Origin: Qipengyuania gaetbuli
GTDB lineage: Bacteria > Pseudomonadota > Alphaproteobacteria > Sphingomonadales > Sphingomonadaceae
Direction: 5' to 3'
Length of the DNA: 64,000 bases
Assembly (NCBI RefSeq): GCF_009827315.1
Contig: NZ_WTYF01000004.1
Location: 1,612,001-1,676,000, forward strand
Shown here: one piece after another, positions 22,147 through 31,066 of the stretch
How the letters are laid out: each line of letters opens with the position of its first letter
Position numbering within the stretch: position 1 is the first letter of the stretch
Translations under genes and position numbers: made by a program
Notes under the pieces: model-generated
Told to the model about the DNA's origin: nothing
Seen by the model: the letters and a program-made list of their open reading frames with translations, nothing else
The model's database searches: none

Positions 22147-23631
22147 TCAGGCCTGCGCGAACCATTCCGCTACGGCAGGGGCGCTTTCGGCAGGGAGGTG
22201 CAGGCCCAGCTTGCTGCGGCGCCACAGCACGTCTTCGGCGCTGCGGGCGTATTCGAAATCACGCAGGTAGCGCAGCTCCGCCTCATAGAGATCGCCGCCG
22301 AAATGCTCGCCCAGTTCGCCCAGCGAGGTGGCGGACCCGATCACGCGGTCGAGGCGCGTCCCGTAGGCGCGGGCAAGGCGCAGCAGCATTTCGGGCGGGA
22401 GCCAGGGATAGCGCTCGCTCGCGCTCCACAGATAGCGGGCGAAGTCGGCGCGCTCCATGTCGCCGCCGGGCAGGGGTGCGTCTTGCGTCCACAGGCCGGA
22501 TGGCAGCGGGAGGTGCCGCCCGAGCTTGGCCAGCGCGTGTTCGGCGAGCTTGCGATAGGTGGTGATCTTGCCGCCATAGACCGACAGGATCGGCGCCCCG
22601 CCATCGGTTTCCAGCTCGAACACGTAATCGCGCGTGACGGTCGAATTGCTCTTCGAATTGTCCTCGTAGAGCGGGCGGACACCGGCATAGGTGTGGACGA
22701 TGTCTTCCTCGGTGATCCCGCTCTTGAGGTATTGGGTCGCCGCCTCACGCAGGTAGGCCTTCTCTTCCTCGCTGATCTCAACGCGGTCCAGATCGCCTTC
22801 GTAGAGCATGTCGGTCGTGCCGATCAGCGTGAAATCGCGCTCGTAGGGGATGGCGAAGACGATCCGCCCGTCGGCCTGCTGGAAGATGTAGGCATGGTCG
22901 CCCGGATAGGCGCGCGGCACGATGATGTGGCTGCCCTTCACCAGCCGCAGATGGGCGGGCGTCCCGCTGCCGAGAGCGCGCTTCGCCACGCGGTCGACGA
23001 AGGGGCCGGCGGCATTGACCACGGCCCGCGCCTCTACTTTGCGCTCCCCGTTTTCGTCCACGAGCGTTGCCACCCAGTGGTCGGCATGCCTGTCGAGCGC
23101 GGTGCATTCGGTGCGCGTCCAGACCTTCGCGCCGCGTTCCTGCGCGTCCATCGCCGTCAGCACGACAAGGCGCGAATCCTCCACCCAGCAGTCCGAATAT
23201 TCGAACCCTGCGACCAGGTGTTCCTGCAGGATCGAGCGGTGCGGGGCCTTGCGCAAATCGATCCGGTGCGAGCTGGGCAGCGTCTTCCGCCCGCCCAGCC
23301 GGTCATAGAGGAACAGGCCTGCGCGCAGCATCCACTTGGGCCGCATGCCGGGCTCGTGCGGCAGGACGAAGCGCAGCGGCCAGATGATGTGAGGCGCATT
23401 GGCAAGCAGCACCTCGCGCTCGCGCAGGCTCTCCGCAACAAGGCGAAATTCGTAATTCTCGAGATAGCGCAGGCCGCCGTGGACCAGCTTGGTGCTGGCC
23501 GACGAGGTGTGGGAGGCGAGATCGTCCTTCTCCACCAGCGCCACCGACAGGCCGCGCCCGGCGGCATCGCGCGCGATGCCTGCGCCGTTAATCCCGCCGC
23601 CGATGACGAGGAGGTCGAAGCGCTCGCTCAT
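22147..23631 (-). CDS. glpD: glycerol-3-phosphate dehydrogenase (FAD)
   Basis: Membrane-peripheral flavoenzyme that oxidises glycerol 3-phosphate to DHAP and feeds quinone. FAD motif VIGGGINGAGIARDAAGRG. Family blocks include SASTKLVHGGLRYLE and YDRLGGRKTLP, then VVNAAGPF and GGKITTYRKLAEHAL before the C-terminal helical cap. The 494-aa length is normal. The ATG at 23631 overlaps the mtnP stop as ATGA, so translation is coupled. No glpK or glpF is nearby. Confidence 0.95.
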   Translation of the reverse strand: MSERFDLLVIGGGINGAGIARDAAGRGLSVALVEKDDLASHTSSASTKLVHGGLRYLENYEFRLVAESLREREVLLANAPHIIWPLRFVLPHEPGMRPKWMLRAGLFLYDRLGGRKTLPSSHRIDLRKAPHRSILQEHLVAGFEYSDCWVEDSRLVVLTAMDAQERGAKVWTRTECTALDRHADHWVATLVDENGERKVEARAVVNAAGPFVDRVAKRALGSGTPAHLRLVKGSHIIVPRAYPGDHAYIFQQADGRIVFAIPYERDFTLIGTTDMLYEGDLDRVEISEEEKAYLREAATQYLKSGITEEDIVHTYAGVRPLYEDNSKSNSTVTRDYVFELETDGGAPILSVYGGKITTYRKLAEHALAKLGRHLPLPSGLWTQDAPLPGGDMERADFARYLWSASERYPWLPPEMLLRLARAYGTRLDRVIGSATSLGELGEHFGGDLYEAELRYLRDFEYARSAEDVLWRRSKLGLHLPAESAPAVAEWFAQA

Positions 23632-24500
23632 CGGGCGCGGAACAGGCGGCCCGCGACTGCGTCGAGCTTGGCCATCAATTCCTTGTCGTGGTGGGCAGGT
23701 GCGGTGATCACCGCATCGTCGAGCGTGCGGTCGATGGGCGAGGGATTGCGCTTTTTCGGCAGGCCCTTGCAGAATGCGACCAGCGCCTTCTTCGCCAGTT
23801 CGGAATTCTTCTGCATCTGCGCAACGATCTCCGCCACGTCGACGGTCGCCTCGTTATCACGCCAGCTGTCCCAGTCGGTCACCATGGCGAGCAGGGCATA
23901 GGGTAGCTCCGCCTCGCGGGCGAGCTTGGCCTCGGGCATGCCGGTCATGCCGATCACTTCGGCGCCCCAGTGGCGGTAGAGCTTGCTTTCCGCGCGGGTG
24001 GAAAACTGCGGGCCTTCCATGGCGAGATAGGTCGCGCCCTGCGTCACATCGCCGCCGGCCTTTTCGACCGCCTTGGCAATGTGCTTCGACAGGCGGGGGC
24101 AGACCGGGTCGCCGAAGGGCACATGGGCGACGAAGCCGTTGTCGAAGAAGGTGGACGGGCGGCCCTTGGTATTGTCGATGAACTGGTCGACCGTGACGAA
24201 GCGGCCCGGCGGCAGGTCTTCCGCCAGCGATCCGACCGCACTGATGGCGAGGAGATCGGTACAGCCTGCGCGCTTCAGTGCATCGATATTGGCGCGCGCC
24301 TCGATCTTCGAAGGGATGATCGGATGCCCGCGCCCGTGCCGCGGCAGGAAGCGCACCCGCACATGGCCGATCGTGCCGCACAGGATCTGGTCGGACGGCT
24401 CGCCCCAGGGCGAGTTCACCTCGATCCACTGCGCATCCTCGAGCTCGTCGATTGCATAAAGGCCCGATCCGCCGATGATGCCGATGGTCCAGTCGCTCAT
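23628..24500 (-). CDS. mtnP: S-methyl-5'-thioadenosine phosphorylase
   Basis: Cleaves methylthioadenosine to adenine and 5-methylthioribose 1-phosphate in methionine salvage. Phosphate and base motifs: IGIIGGSGLYAI, FLPRHGRGHPIIPSK, YLAMEGPQFSTRAES, GMTGMPEAKLAREAE and the base-recognition block MVTDWDSW, whose Asp pair marks 6-amino purine users. About 290 aa, family-normal. The start at 24500 (MSDWTIG) is preferred. The longer frame to 24638 has no family match. It is first of a coupled pair with glpD. Confidence 0.93.
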   Translation of the reverse strand: MSDWTIGIIGGSGLYAIDELEDAQWIEVNSPWGEPSDQILCGTIGHVRVRFLPRHGRGHPIIPSKIEARANIDALKRAGCTDLLAISAVGSLAEDLPPGRFVTVDQFIDNTKGRPSTFFDNGFVAHVPFGDPVCPRLSKHIAKAVEKAGGDVTQGATYLAMEGPQFSTRAESKLYRHWGAEVIGMTGMPEAKLAREAELPYALLAMVTDWDSWRDNEATVDVAEIVAQMQKNSELAKKALVAFCKGLPKKRNPSPIDRTLDDAVITAPAHHDKELMAKLDAVAGRLFRAR

Positions 24501-24746
24501 GATAAAATCCCGTTTCCTGCCCCAGAGGCCACGCATCGCCCGCAAGCCGTGACAGGAAGGTTGGCGCTTGCGGTTAACGTGCCGGAATGGGTGGAGAATG
24601 ACGCGGCAGGTGTAAAGGGCGAAGCACCCGCTTGGCACATCTGCGCGAACGCAAACCTATTCATGCCGCCATTTGCCGCCTTCGCTTGACTCGGGAACCG
24701 CTTTGCCGCGCATTCGTGAGTTGAAAGACGACAGGAGAATTCGCGT

Positions 24747-27521
24747 TTGACCGACCTTGCCCCGCTATCCTTCGACCGGCTGGCCGACCGCCTGCGCGAA
24801 TTGCACGTGCGCACGCAGGAAACGCCGCTGTTCAACCCGGTCTTCCAGCTGGCGCACGATATCTCGCGCACTCTGGAAGCGGGCGACGTGTCGCTGGAGG
24901 ACGTGGCGCAGCTGGTGGGCGAGCTCGAGGCGGAATCGCTCGGTGCACGGGCCGAACGGCTGCGCTGTCTCGTCACGCCCGACGCTGCGGCGAGCAGGCT
25001 CGACGGCTTTTGCAGCGACTCCGGCAGTTTCGAGGATTTCGCGGCGTACTGGGCCAATCCGCAGCTGCACGTCGTCTTTACTGCGCACCCGACCTTCCTG
25101 CTCTCGCCCGGCCAGACCCGCGCGGTGGCGCAGGCGGCAAGCACGGGCCGGACCATCGAGGCAGCGGACGGGACGCGCACCGCGATCACGCTCGACTATG
25201 AACATGGCGAAGCGATGCAGGCGCTCGCCCATGCGCAGAATGCGCGCGACCGGCTCGTATCCTCGCTGCTGTCCTGCGCAGCGAAGAAGTGGCCGGACCG
25301 CTGGCGCGAGCTCGAGCCGCTGCCGTTCCGTTTCGCCAGCTGGGTCGGCTACGACATGGACGGGCGCACCGACATCAAGTGGTATACCTCGATCCGTTTC
25401 CGCCTGGCCGAAAAGGCCGAGCGGCTCGGTCGCTATGCCGACAGCCTTGCCGCGATCGATGCAGGCCACGGCCTGGTCGGCAAGCTGCGCGCAGCCCAGA
25501 CGCATACCGAGCGCAGCGCAGCGGATTTCGCCGGCGATCTCGGCAAGCCGGCGGACCTGTCTGCCGCCGCCAACCGCCTGACCGCGGGCGACCCCGACAA
25601 GCTGCTGAGCCTTGCGCCGGTCATCGCGCAGCTCGAGGAGGAAGCCGCAGGGGCGGATGGCGACGAGGCCGTCGCATTGAAGACGCTGGCCGCCGCGATG
25701 CGCGCCGATGGCCTTGGCATGGGGAATATCCATTTCCGCGTGAACGCCAAGCAGCTCCACAACGCCATCCGCACGCGGATCGAGAATGGCGAGGAGCTGG
25801 ATATCGGCAGCCAGGGCGCGCTGGGTGCCCTGCGCGACCTGCTGGCGGAGGCAAAGCCGCTGTCGGCCAATTTTGCCTCGCTCGCGATCGAAAGCTCGAC
25901 CGCGGTGCGCCAGTTCCTCGCCATGGCGCAGATCCTCAAGCATGTGGACGCCGATGCACCGATCCGCATGCTGGTCGCCGAATGCGAACAGCCCGCGACC
26001 GTGCTGTCGGCGCTCTACTTCGCGCGCCTGTTCGGGATCGAGGACAAGGTCGATGTCTCGCCCCTGTTCGAGACGGAAAGCGCTCTGGAACATGGCGGCC
26101 GCTTCCTCGACGCGCTGCTCGCGGAAGAGGACTACCGCGCCTACGCAAGGAAACGCGGACGCGTGGCCATCCAGACCGGCTTTTCCGATGCCGGCCGGTT
26201 CGTCGGGCAGATCCCGGCCAGCCTCGCGATCGAGCGCCTGCAGGGCCGCCTCGCCGAAGCAATGGCCGCGAACGGGCTAACCGATGTCGCCGCATTGGTG
26301 TTCAACACGCATGGCGAAGGCATGGGCCGCGGCGCGCATCCCGCGAGCTTCAAAGACCGCCTCGAATGGCCGCTCAGCCCATGGGCGCGCCGCCGTTTCG
26401 CCCGCGCAGGCATCCGCATCGAACCCGAGGCGAGCTTCCAGGGGGGCGATGGCTACCTGTTCTTCTCGACGCCCGAATTGGCGCTTGCGACGCTGTCGGA
26501 GATTGCCGAGCGGGCTCCTGCGACCGGCGATCTCGAAGCTCCGGCGGACGCCTTTTACCGCCGCACCGATCTCAGCCTCGATTTCTACCGCGCGATCAAA
26601 GACCACCAGCAGGAACACCTTGAGAGCCGGACCTACAGCCGCGCGATCACGGCCTTCGGCCTTGGCCTGCTCAACACGACCGGCAGCCGCGTTTCGCGCC
26701 GCCAGAGCGACATCAATGCCGACCGCGAGATGAGCCTGCGCCAGATCCGCGCCATCCCGCATAACGCGATCCTCCAGCAGCTGGGCTATCCGGTGAACAT
26801 CATCGCCGGCATCGGCAGCGCGGCGGAAAGTAATTACGAGGATATTGCCGAACTGCTGCGCGAAAGCCCGCGCGGACGGCAGATCATGCGACTGGTGCGC
26901 GCCTCCAACGCGCTGGCCAGCATCAAGACGGTCGCCGCCTATGGCGAACTGTTCAATTCCGCATACTGGGCCAGCCGCCCCTATCGCGGCACGGAAGACC
27001 ACCTCGCCCGCGCCTGCGAGACGCTGGCGGAGTATCTCATCCAGGACGACCGCAACGGCGTCTTCCGCCGCCTTGCCTCGCGCCTGAGGGTCGATGCGCT
27101 GAAACTGCACCGCCTGTTCGACCTCGTCCCCGACGAGGAGCCGCATCCCGAACGCGAAGGCGTGCGCCGGACCATCGGCGTGCTGCAATCGCTGCGCCTT
27201 GCGCTGATGCAGCACATGTTCCTGAAAGTCGTCTCGGTGCCGGTCTTCAGCCGCGCCAACGACATCAGCCGGACCGACGTGCTGGAGATGGTCTTCACCC
27301 TGCGGGTGGACGAGGCCCTCGCCCAGCTACGCCGCGCCTATCCCACCAGCTTTCCGCAAAAGAGCGACTTCGCGATGGACGAGGGCGGTGAATATCCGCG
27401 CGGCGCGGGCGAAGGCTACGATGCGATCCGCACGAATTACATCGACCCGATCGAGCAGGCGCACGGCCTCTCGCTGCGCATTTCGACCGCGATCGCCAAC
27501 CTGTTCGGCGCGCACGGCTGA
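24747..27521 (+). CDS. ppc: phosphoenolpyruvate carboxylase family protein, divergent
   Basis: 924 aa, the length and block order of PEP carboxylase, which makes oxaloacetate from PEP and bicarbonate. Family marks remain, but several signature sites are changed. VFTAHPTF has Phe where TAHPTE is usual. GYDMDGRTD stands for GGDRDGNP. PLFET keeps the metal-ligand Glu. GFSDAGRF stands for YSDSxKD, so the Lys is replaced. HGEGMGRGAHP stands for HGRGGxxGRGG. The end NLFGAHG lacks the conserved NTG tail. Activity is therefore uncertain; it could be a lineage-specific PEPC or a relative with a new role. The TTG at 24747 has AGGAG nine bases upstream. Confidence 0.75.
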   Translation: MTDLAPLSFDRLADRLRELHVRTQETPLFNPVFQLAHDISRTLEAGDVSLEDVAQLVGELEAESLGARAERLRCLVTPDAAASRLDGFCSDSGSFEDFAAYWANPQLHVVFTAHPTFLLSPGQTRAVAQAASTGRTIEAADGTRTAITLDYEHGEAMQALAHAQNARDRLVSSLLSCAAKKWPDRWRELEPLPFRFASWVGYDMDGRTDIKWYTSIRFRLAEKAERLGRYADSLAAIDAGHGLVGKLRAAQTHTERSAADFAGDLGKPADLSAAANRLTAGDPDKLLSLAPVIAQLEEEAAGADGDEAVALKTLAAAMRADGLGMGNIHFRVNAKQLHNAIRTRIENGEELDIGSQGALGALRDLLAEAKPLSANFASLAIESSTAVRQFLAMAQILKHVDADAPIRMLVAECEQPATVLSALYFARLFGIEDKVDVSPLFETESALEHGGRFLDALLAEEDYRAYARKRGRVAIQTGFSDAGRFVGQIPASLAIERLQGRLAEAMAANGLTDVAALVFNTHGEGMGRGAHPASFKDRLEWPLSPWARRRFARAGIRIEPEASFQGGDGYLFFSTPELALATLSEIAERAPATGDLEAPADAFYRRTDLSLDFYRAIKDHQQEHLESRTYSRAITAFGLGLLNTTGSRVSRRQSDINADREMSLRQIRAIPHNAILQQLGYPVNIIAGIGSAAESNYEDIAELLRESPRGRQIMRLVRASNALASIKTVAAYGELFNSAYWASRPYRGTEDHLARACETLAEYLIQDDRNGVFRRLASRLRVDALKLHRLFDLVPDEEPHPEREGVRRTIGVLQSLRLALMQHMFLKVVSVPVFSRANDISRTDVLEMVFTLRVDEALAQLRRAYPTSFPQKSDFAMDEGGEYPRGAGEGYDAIRTNYIDPIEQAHGLSLRISTAIANLFGAHG

Positions 27522-27524
27522 TAG

Positions 27525-29120
27525 TCAGGCAAGGCCCCAGCGTTCAAGCGCAGGGGAGATGAACACCTCCGCGTCGGTGCCGAGCAATTCTGTGCGCGCG
27601 GCGCGATAGGCGGCAACGCCGGGTCCGTACTGCGCAGCGATAGCGCTTGCATCCATCTGCGCATCCTTGCCCCAGTGCATGGAGAAGGGGATGCCCGCCT
27701 TGCCGAGCAGGTACTGGAGGCGCTGCGCCGCCACATGGGCATCGGTGCCGAGCGGGAAATTCTTGGGCAGGCCGTCGATATTGATGATGGCATTGTCCTC
27801 GAACCGCAGGAAGCCTATCGCCGCCGGGCTCTTCTTCGCAAAGCGCACGGTATAGACGAAGTCCTTGCTGAAATGGCGGATGTTCTCTTCGGTCCCGGCT
27901 GCCATTTCGCGCGCGATCTTCAGCGCTTCGGGCAAGCGATCGAGCGGCAAGGCGAAAGCCGCATTGTAAACGTCGACCCGCAGGCCGAAGAGGCGGTGCG
28001 GTTTCCATTCGGCCGTCAGCTGGGACAGCGTGCGCGGCACGTCGCGCTCGTCGCAGGCGTGTTCCTTGAAATCTTCGAACAGCATGCCCGGCACATCGAT
28101 CAGGTCGCGCAGCTTGGCCTCGATCATGAAGTGCGCAAGCGGGTTCTCGCTCGCTTCCTTCAGTCCCTTGGCCGCGCGCTCGCCCAGCGCCTCGAAGCCG
28201 GTGCGGCTGACCGGTTCCGCATCGAGTGCGGGCTTGGCATCGGCATCGATCCTGAGCCAGATCGTCTCGAGCACCTCGTGCCCGTCCTTGGCGAAGGGGT
28301 CGAAGGTGAGCTCGTAGTAATGCGGCACGCGGCCTTCCGCGATGTCGCCCATGGCTTCGGCAAAGCGCCCCTGCGCGACTAGCGCGCCCCAATCGGCGGG
28401 CAGGCGGCGGGCGCGCTTGACGAGGCCGCAGTAGAACTCGTCCACCGCCTCGAGGAGATAGGCGGAGACGAAGCCCATGCCGCCCAAGTGGACCTGCACC
28501 GCAGCGAAGTGCGCCGGATCGCCGAGGCTGGCGAACTGCGCCACCCATTCGTCCCGCAATACCGGCCGCGCAGGATCGGCCAGCCACACCGCCTCGCCCG
28601 TTCCCGTCGAGAGCAAGACAGCGCGCACATGACCCTCGCAGCCCGTCTCGCCCAGCGTCGAGCCGTGCGATCCGGTGCCCGCCAGCCCGGCTATGCTCTG
28701 TCCCTTGTGCGAGCCTGCCGTGCGCAGCGACAGGTCGCGGCCGGGCTTGCCGAGCCAGTCCATCAGGCGGAAAATCTTGGTCCCGCCGGTGACGATGACA
28801 TAGCGCTGGCGCCCCTCGACCCCGTCGCGGAAAGCGCTGTCCGGAACTGGCCAGATGCCGTGATCCTCGTCGGTTTCGACGTGACTGGAGAAGCCGTGGA
28901 AGACCTTGCTCTGCGACCAGCCGGAGCCGGTCACGCACAATTCGCGGTCACGCTCCGCCTCGTAGGCGATGAGGTCGCCCATCACCGCGCGCCGCTGGCG
29001 CAGGGCGTCGACCAAGTCCTGCTCGCCGTCCTGGTGGATTTCCACGGTGCGGCGCATGAAAGTGGCGATCGAGCGGTGCTCGTTCAGCCACGGTCCGCCG
29101 CCCTTGCGTTCGATGCGCAT
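27525..29120 (-). CDS. FAD-binding oxidase (PCMH/VAO type)
   Basis: 531-aa flavoprotein of the vanillyl-alcohol-oxidase superfamily. The FAD-pyrophosphate region LRTAGSHKGQSIAGLAGTGSHGS shows the His/Ser-rich loop of gulonolactone-oxidase relatives. HLGGMGFVSAYLLEAVDEF matches the next conserved block. Substrate is unknown; sugar-lactone or polyol oxidation would be the default guess. GGGAGGGGG precedes the ATG at 29120 at good distance, so the frame to 29207 is rejected. Convergent with ppc, four bases apart, and divergent from the patatin gene. Confidence 0.75.
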   Translation of the reverse strand: MRIERKGGGPWLNEHRSIATFMRRTVEIHQDGEQDLVDALRQRRAVMGDLIAYEAERDRELCVTGSGWSQSKVFHGFSSHVETDEDHGIWPVPDSAFRDGVEGRQRYVIVTGGTKIFRLMDWLGKPGRDLSLRTAGSHKGQSIAGLAGTGSHGSTLGETGCEGHVRAVLLSTGTGEAVWLADPARPVLRDEWVAQFASLGDPAHFAAVQVHLGGMGFVSAYLLEAVDEFYCGLVKRARRLPADWGALVAQGRFAEAMGDIAEGRVPHYYELTFDPFAKDGHEVLETIWLRIDADAKPALDAEPVSRTGFEALGERAAKGLKEASENPLAHFMIEAKLRDLIDVPGMLFEDFKEHACDERDVPRTLSQLTAEWKPHRLFGLRVDVYNAAFALPLDRLPEALKIAREMAAGTEENIRHFSKDFVYTVRFAKKSPAAIGFLRFEDNAIINIDGLPKNFPLGTDAHVAAQRLQYLLGKAGIPFSMHWGKDAQMDASAIAAQYGPGVAAYRAARTELLGTDAEVFISPALERWGLA

Positions 29121-29149
29121 CGCTTGCCCCCTCCCAATGTCGGCCCTCT

Positions 29150-29180
29150 CCAATAGAGTTGTAACCCGCGGGCCTATTGG
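29150..29180. promoter_or_regulatory. inverted repeat CCAATAG-N17-CTATTGG in a divergent promoter region
   Basis: Perfect 7-bp arms CCAATAG (29150-29156) and CTATTGG (29174-29180), 17 bp apart, placed between the start codons of the FAD oxidase (29120, minus) and the patatin (29222, plus). The position fits an operator that could control both genes. The binding protein is unknown. Confidence 0.45.
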
Positions 29181-29221
29181 TAAAAACCGACCGCGCGGGC
29201 CAGCCAAGGGGGGATGTGCCG

Positions 29222-30619
29222 ATGCTGGAAAATCTTGTCTACCTCGTCATCGGCTTCTGCCTGCCCTTCGTCATCTTCTTCGTCGGCCGCAAGCTCCTGA
29301 ACTGGGGCGCGCACGATGTGCCCTGCTCGCACTTCCACGACCACGTCCACGATGCCGCCCCCAGCCGCTTCGTGCGCGATATCCAGCGCGATGCGCCCGT
29401 CTCGCACGACCATCTGTTCGACGAGAACGACCACGAACCCGACCCGCTGGGCCGCGAGTTGGAAAAGCTGGTCGAAGAATGCGCGCTGCACGGCCATTCG
29501 GCCGGCGAGCTGAAGCTGGCGCACGATCCGGCCAAGCCCGAAAAAGCACATGGCGAGAAAGTCCTGATGCTGTCGGGCGGCGGGCAATGGGGCGCTTACG
29601 GTGCAGGCCTGTTCCGCACGCTGCACGATGCCAGCGGCAACGACCTCGCCATGCGCGGGGTGCGTATCATCACCGGCATTTCGACCGGATCGCTGCAGAC
29701 CCTGCTGCTGATGGTGGCGCTCGACGAAAAGGCTCGGCCCGAGACGCGCCGCTACGCGATGGAACGGCTCGAATGGGGCTATTCGCCGAAAAAGGAGAGC
29801 GAGGTCGTCCTCAACACAGGCCTCAAGATGCTCCCCTTTCGCGGCGCCCAGGCCGGGACCACGCCGCTGCGCCGCCGGATCCGCGACGCGATCTACGAGA
29901 ACGGCGACGGTACGCTGCTCGATGCGCTGCGCCAGTCGAGCATCGCGGGCTATATCGGCTTCGTCGAGGCGAATTGCGGCCAGTTCCACTATGTCGACGT
30001 GCGCGGCCTCGTCCGCGACGAGCCGGACAACGAGAGGGCAGTCGATGCCCTGTGCGCAGCAGCCATGGCCTCCTCCGCCATGCCGGTGTTTCACCAGCAG
30101 TTGCGCGTCACCGGGTCGAGCAAGGGATCACGCGTGCTGTACGATGGCGGGGTGCGCCGCTCGGTCTTCTTCGAACGCTCGATGGAGCGGATGCACGACC
30201 ACGTGTGCAAGCACGCCGGCCTGCCCGAAGACCATCACCCGGCAGGTGCGGACCGTGCCGCGGTCACGCCCGCCTTCTTCGTGGTGCGCAACGGGCCGAC
30301 CGTGCGCATCGCCGACCCCGACCTCGACAGCAAGGACGACCCCATCCTCAACGGCAAGCGCGGCTACGACCTGCTCGTCAACGAAAGCGAGGTCGGTGCG
30401 ATCGCGGGCCTGCGCCTGCTCAATCCTTATGGCGACATCTACGTCACCACGGCGGACCAGTGGGACAGCTTCGAATGCACCTGCCCCGAGGCGGACTGCA
30501 AGAAGGAGGGGGAGATGTTCAAGCCCGGCTTCATGGCCTGCCTGCGCGATCTGGGCCGGCACAAGGCGCAGCGCAGTGGCGGCCCGTGGTGGCCGCTCAG
30601 CCCGATCGACGCACGCTAG
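29222..30619 (+). CDS. membrane-anchored patatin-like phospholipase
   Basis: 465 aa. One N-terminal membrane segment (LVYLVIGFCLPFVIFFVG) and a His/Asp-rich linker precede a patatin domain. Oxyanion loop SGGGQWGAYGAG, nucleophile GISTGS (Ser154) and the Asp of YDGGVRR make up the Ser-Asp dyad. Such enzymes are lipid acyl hydrolases. A C-terminal CTCPEADCKKEG has two Cys that could bind metal. The ATG at 29222 lies eight bases after AAGGGGGG. The membrane anchor suggests action on phospholipids at the inner membrane, cytosolic side. Neighbour relation is divergent with the FAD oxidase. Confidence 0.85.
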   Translation: MLENLVYLVIGFCLPFVIFFVGRKLLNWGAHDVPCSHFHDHVHDAAPSRFVRDIQRDAPVSHDHLFDENDHEPDPLGRELEKLVEECALHGHSAGELKLAHDPAKPEKAHGEKVLMLSGGGQWGAYGAGLFRTLHDASGNDLAMRGVRIITGISTGSLQTLLLMVALDEKARPETRRYAMERLEWGYSPKKESEVVLNTGLKMLPFRGAQAGTTPLRRRIRDAIYENGDGTLLDALRQSSIAGYIGFVEANCGQFHYVDVRGLVRDEPDNERAVDALCAAAMASSAMPVFHQQLRVTGSSKGSRVLYDGGVRRSVFFERSMERMHDHVCKHAGLPEDHHPAGADRAAVTPAFFVVRNGPTVRIADPDLDSKDDPILNGKRGYDLLVNESEVGAIAGLRLLNPYGDIYVTTADQWDSFECTCPEADCKKEGEMFKPGFMACLRDLGRHKAQRSGGPWWPLSPIDAR

Positions 30620-30703
30620 GAACGGCGCGCAGATTCTTCGCTTCGGTGCGAAACCAAATGGCGATTGGCGAATTCCTCCTTTCAAGAAGGGGAAGTTTCA
30701 CTC

Positions 30704-31060
30704 GTGTCGCCATGCAGCAAGGTCCTGATCGTCGATGACGAGGCATTGATTGCCTTCGATTTCGAGATGACTCTGGAATCGGCAGGCTATGACGTGATGG
30801 GCCCCGCGACTTCGCTCGACGAGGCATTCTCCATGGTCGGCAACGAAATGCCGCGTGCTGCCATCCTCGACATTGATGTGAACCAGAACCCGGTCTGGCC
30901 TCTGGCCCGCCAGCTGCGCAGCAACGGCACCTATATCGTCTTCGTCAGCGCCAATCTGCACCACGAGGAACTGCGCAGCGAATTCGAGCAGGAAAAGCGG
31001 CTCGACAAGCCGGTCAGCGGCAAGGACCTGCTTGCCGCCCTGCGCCCCGCCTTCGCCTGA
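30704..31060 (+). CDS. stand-alone response regulator receiver domain
   Basis: 118 aa consisting only of a receiver: acid pair VLIVDDEAL, phosphoryl Asp in AAILDIDVN, switch Ser in VFVSANL and Lys in LDKPVSG. There is no output domain, as in CheY-like or Spo0F-like shuttles. The GTG at 30704 follows GAAGGGGAAG. A TTG at 30665 is also open. It is convergent, six bases apart, with the HWE kinase gene, so it is the likely phosphoryl partner of that kinase. Receivers of this style often serve HWE kinases in alphaproteobacteria. Confidence 0.88.
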   Translation: MSPCSKVLIVDDEALIAFDFEMTLESAGYDVMGPATSLDEAFSMVGNEMPRAAILDIDVNQNPVWPLARQLRSNGTYIVFVSANLHHEELRSEFEQEKRLDKPVSGKDLLAALRPAFA

Positions 31061-31066
31061 AGCCGC

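Noticed and set aside
30619..30704. EcfG-type GGAAC-N17-CGTT promoter before the receiver gene
   Set aside because: GGAAC is present at about 30620, but the expected position has CGCTT, not CGTT.
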